Below, piece by piece: positions 6,559-6,696 of a stretch of DNA of 6,696 bases (positions are counted from its first letter, which is position 1; each line of letters opens with the position of its first letter). This DNA comes from Acidobacteriaceae bacterium. Its GTDB lineage: Bacteria > Acidobacteriota > Terriglobia > Terriglobales > Acidobacteriaceae. The position numbers were made by a program, and so were the translations under genes. The notes below the pieces were generated by a model. It was not told the DNA's origin and did not search any database. It saw nothing but the letters and a program-made list of their open reading frames with translations. The stretch spans positions 1-6,696 of the forward strand of contig PMMJ01000154.1 of the NCBI GenBank assembly GCA_003162255.1. Direction: 5' to 3'.

Positions 6559-6563
6559 TTTTC

Positions 6564-6696
6564 GTGGCAAAACAAAAAGAATATTCCGTACCGTCGATCG
6601 AGCGGGCGCTTTCGGTGCTGGAGTGTCTCGCCCGGGCGAAGCGGGGTTTCTCGCTTTCTGAAATTGGCCGCAGACTGAGAATCCCAAAAAGCTCGG
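6564..6696 (+). CDS. IclR-family transcriptional regulator, N-terminal part (runs off window)
   Basis: Forty-four codons are visible. They read YSVPSIERALSVLECLA, then RGFSLSEIGRRLRIPKSS, which is the characteristic N-terminal winged helix-turn-helix of IclR proteins: helix 1 with ERALSVLE, then SLSEIGRRL as the first HTH helix and IPKSS leading into the recognition helix. The effector-binding domain lies beyond the window. IclR members include KdgR, the regulator of pectin catabolism, so control of this locus is a sensible inference from position, not something the fragment proves. Translation starts at GTG 6564, behind a GAGGG site. A promoter with an overlapping palindrome just upstream suggests autoregulation. 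Nothing in the visible part looks damaged. Confidence 0.85.
   Translation, partial: MAKQKEYSVPSIERALSVLECLARAKRGFSLSEIGRRLRIPKSS

Larger units (their letters stand above)
6329..6563. other. Intergenic region between the esterase pseudogene and the IclR gene
   Basis: No gene is recognisable on either strand. The left part (to about 6410) lies just downstream of the point where esterase homology is lost and may be a deletion junction. The right part carries two CCAATTGG palindromes, a sigma70-like promoter and a leader for the regulator gene. The leader contains an imperfect stem between about 6506 and 6533 (GTCC...GATC against GATCGGAC), too irregular to assign a role. Confidence 0.5.

Overview
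The window reads as part of a pectin / hexuronate utilisation locus from a Gram-negative soil-type bacterium, most likely an acidobacterium. That assignment is inference: it rests on the protein styles, a Tat-exported GH28 enzyme beside large secreted alpha/beta-hydrolases, the moderately high GC content, and an IclR-type regulator in the neighbourhood. No marker gene is present to prove it. Every gene I can support is on the + strand.

Layout. (1) Positions 1-929 hold the 3' part of a tagaturonate epimerase gene (uxaE). It enters from the left edge, suffers a one-base loss near 703-708, continues in another frame, and is then cut short about 80-90 residues before the family's usual end. (2) An SDR oxidoreductase starts exactly where the uxaE remnant stops (ATG 930) and lies in the same frame as the displaced uxaE tail. 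(3) After a 177-bp gap with a plausible promoter comes a Tat-secreted GH28 polygalacturonase-type enzyme (1881-3527). (4) After 110 bp comes a secreted two-lobed alpha/beta-hydrolase/esterase (3638-5620). (5) After a 130-bp gap comes a decayed paralogue of that esterase (5751 to about 6328). It keeps the signal peptide and first ~165 residues, then has a one-base loss and diverges. (6) The last 235 bp before the next gene hold two copies of the palindrome CCAATTGG and a good sigma70-like promoter. They lead into the first 44 codons of an IclR-family regulator (6564 to the right edge).

How the parts fit. GH28 enzymes cut pectic galacturonan or rhamnogalacturonan, and the esterase could remove acyl or methyl groups from the same substrate outside the cytoplasm. 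Galacturonate brought inside is converted to tagaturonate; UxaE epimerises this to fructuronate, and an SDR could perform the following reduction to mannonate. The IclR protein is a natural candidate regulator of the KdgR type. The exact substrates of the esterase and SDR are inference.

Most notable points: the broken uxaE with its tail fused in frame to an SDR gene behind an ATGA stop-start overlap; the tandem esterase pair in which only one copy survives; the second, apparently non-catalytic hydrolase lobe of the surviving esterase; the non-classical active-site motifs of the GH28 protein; and paired palindromes at the regulator's promoter. I did not find a convincing wholly new system. No RNA genes, CRISPR arrays or insertion sequences were seen.
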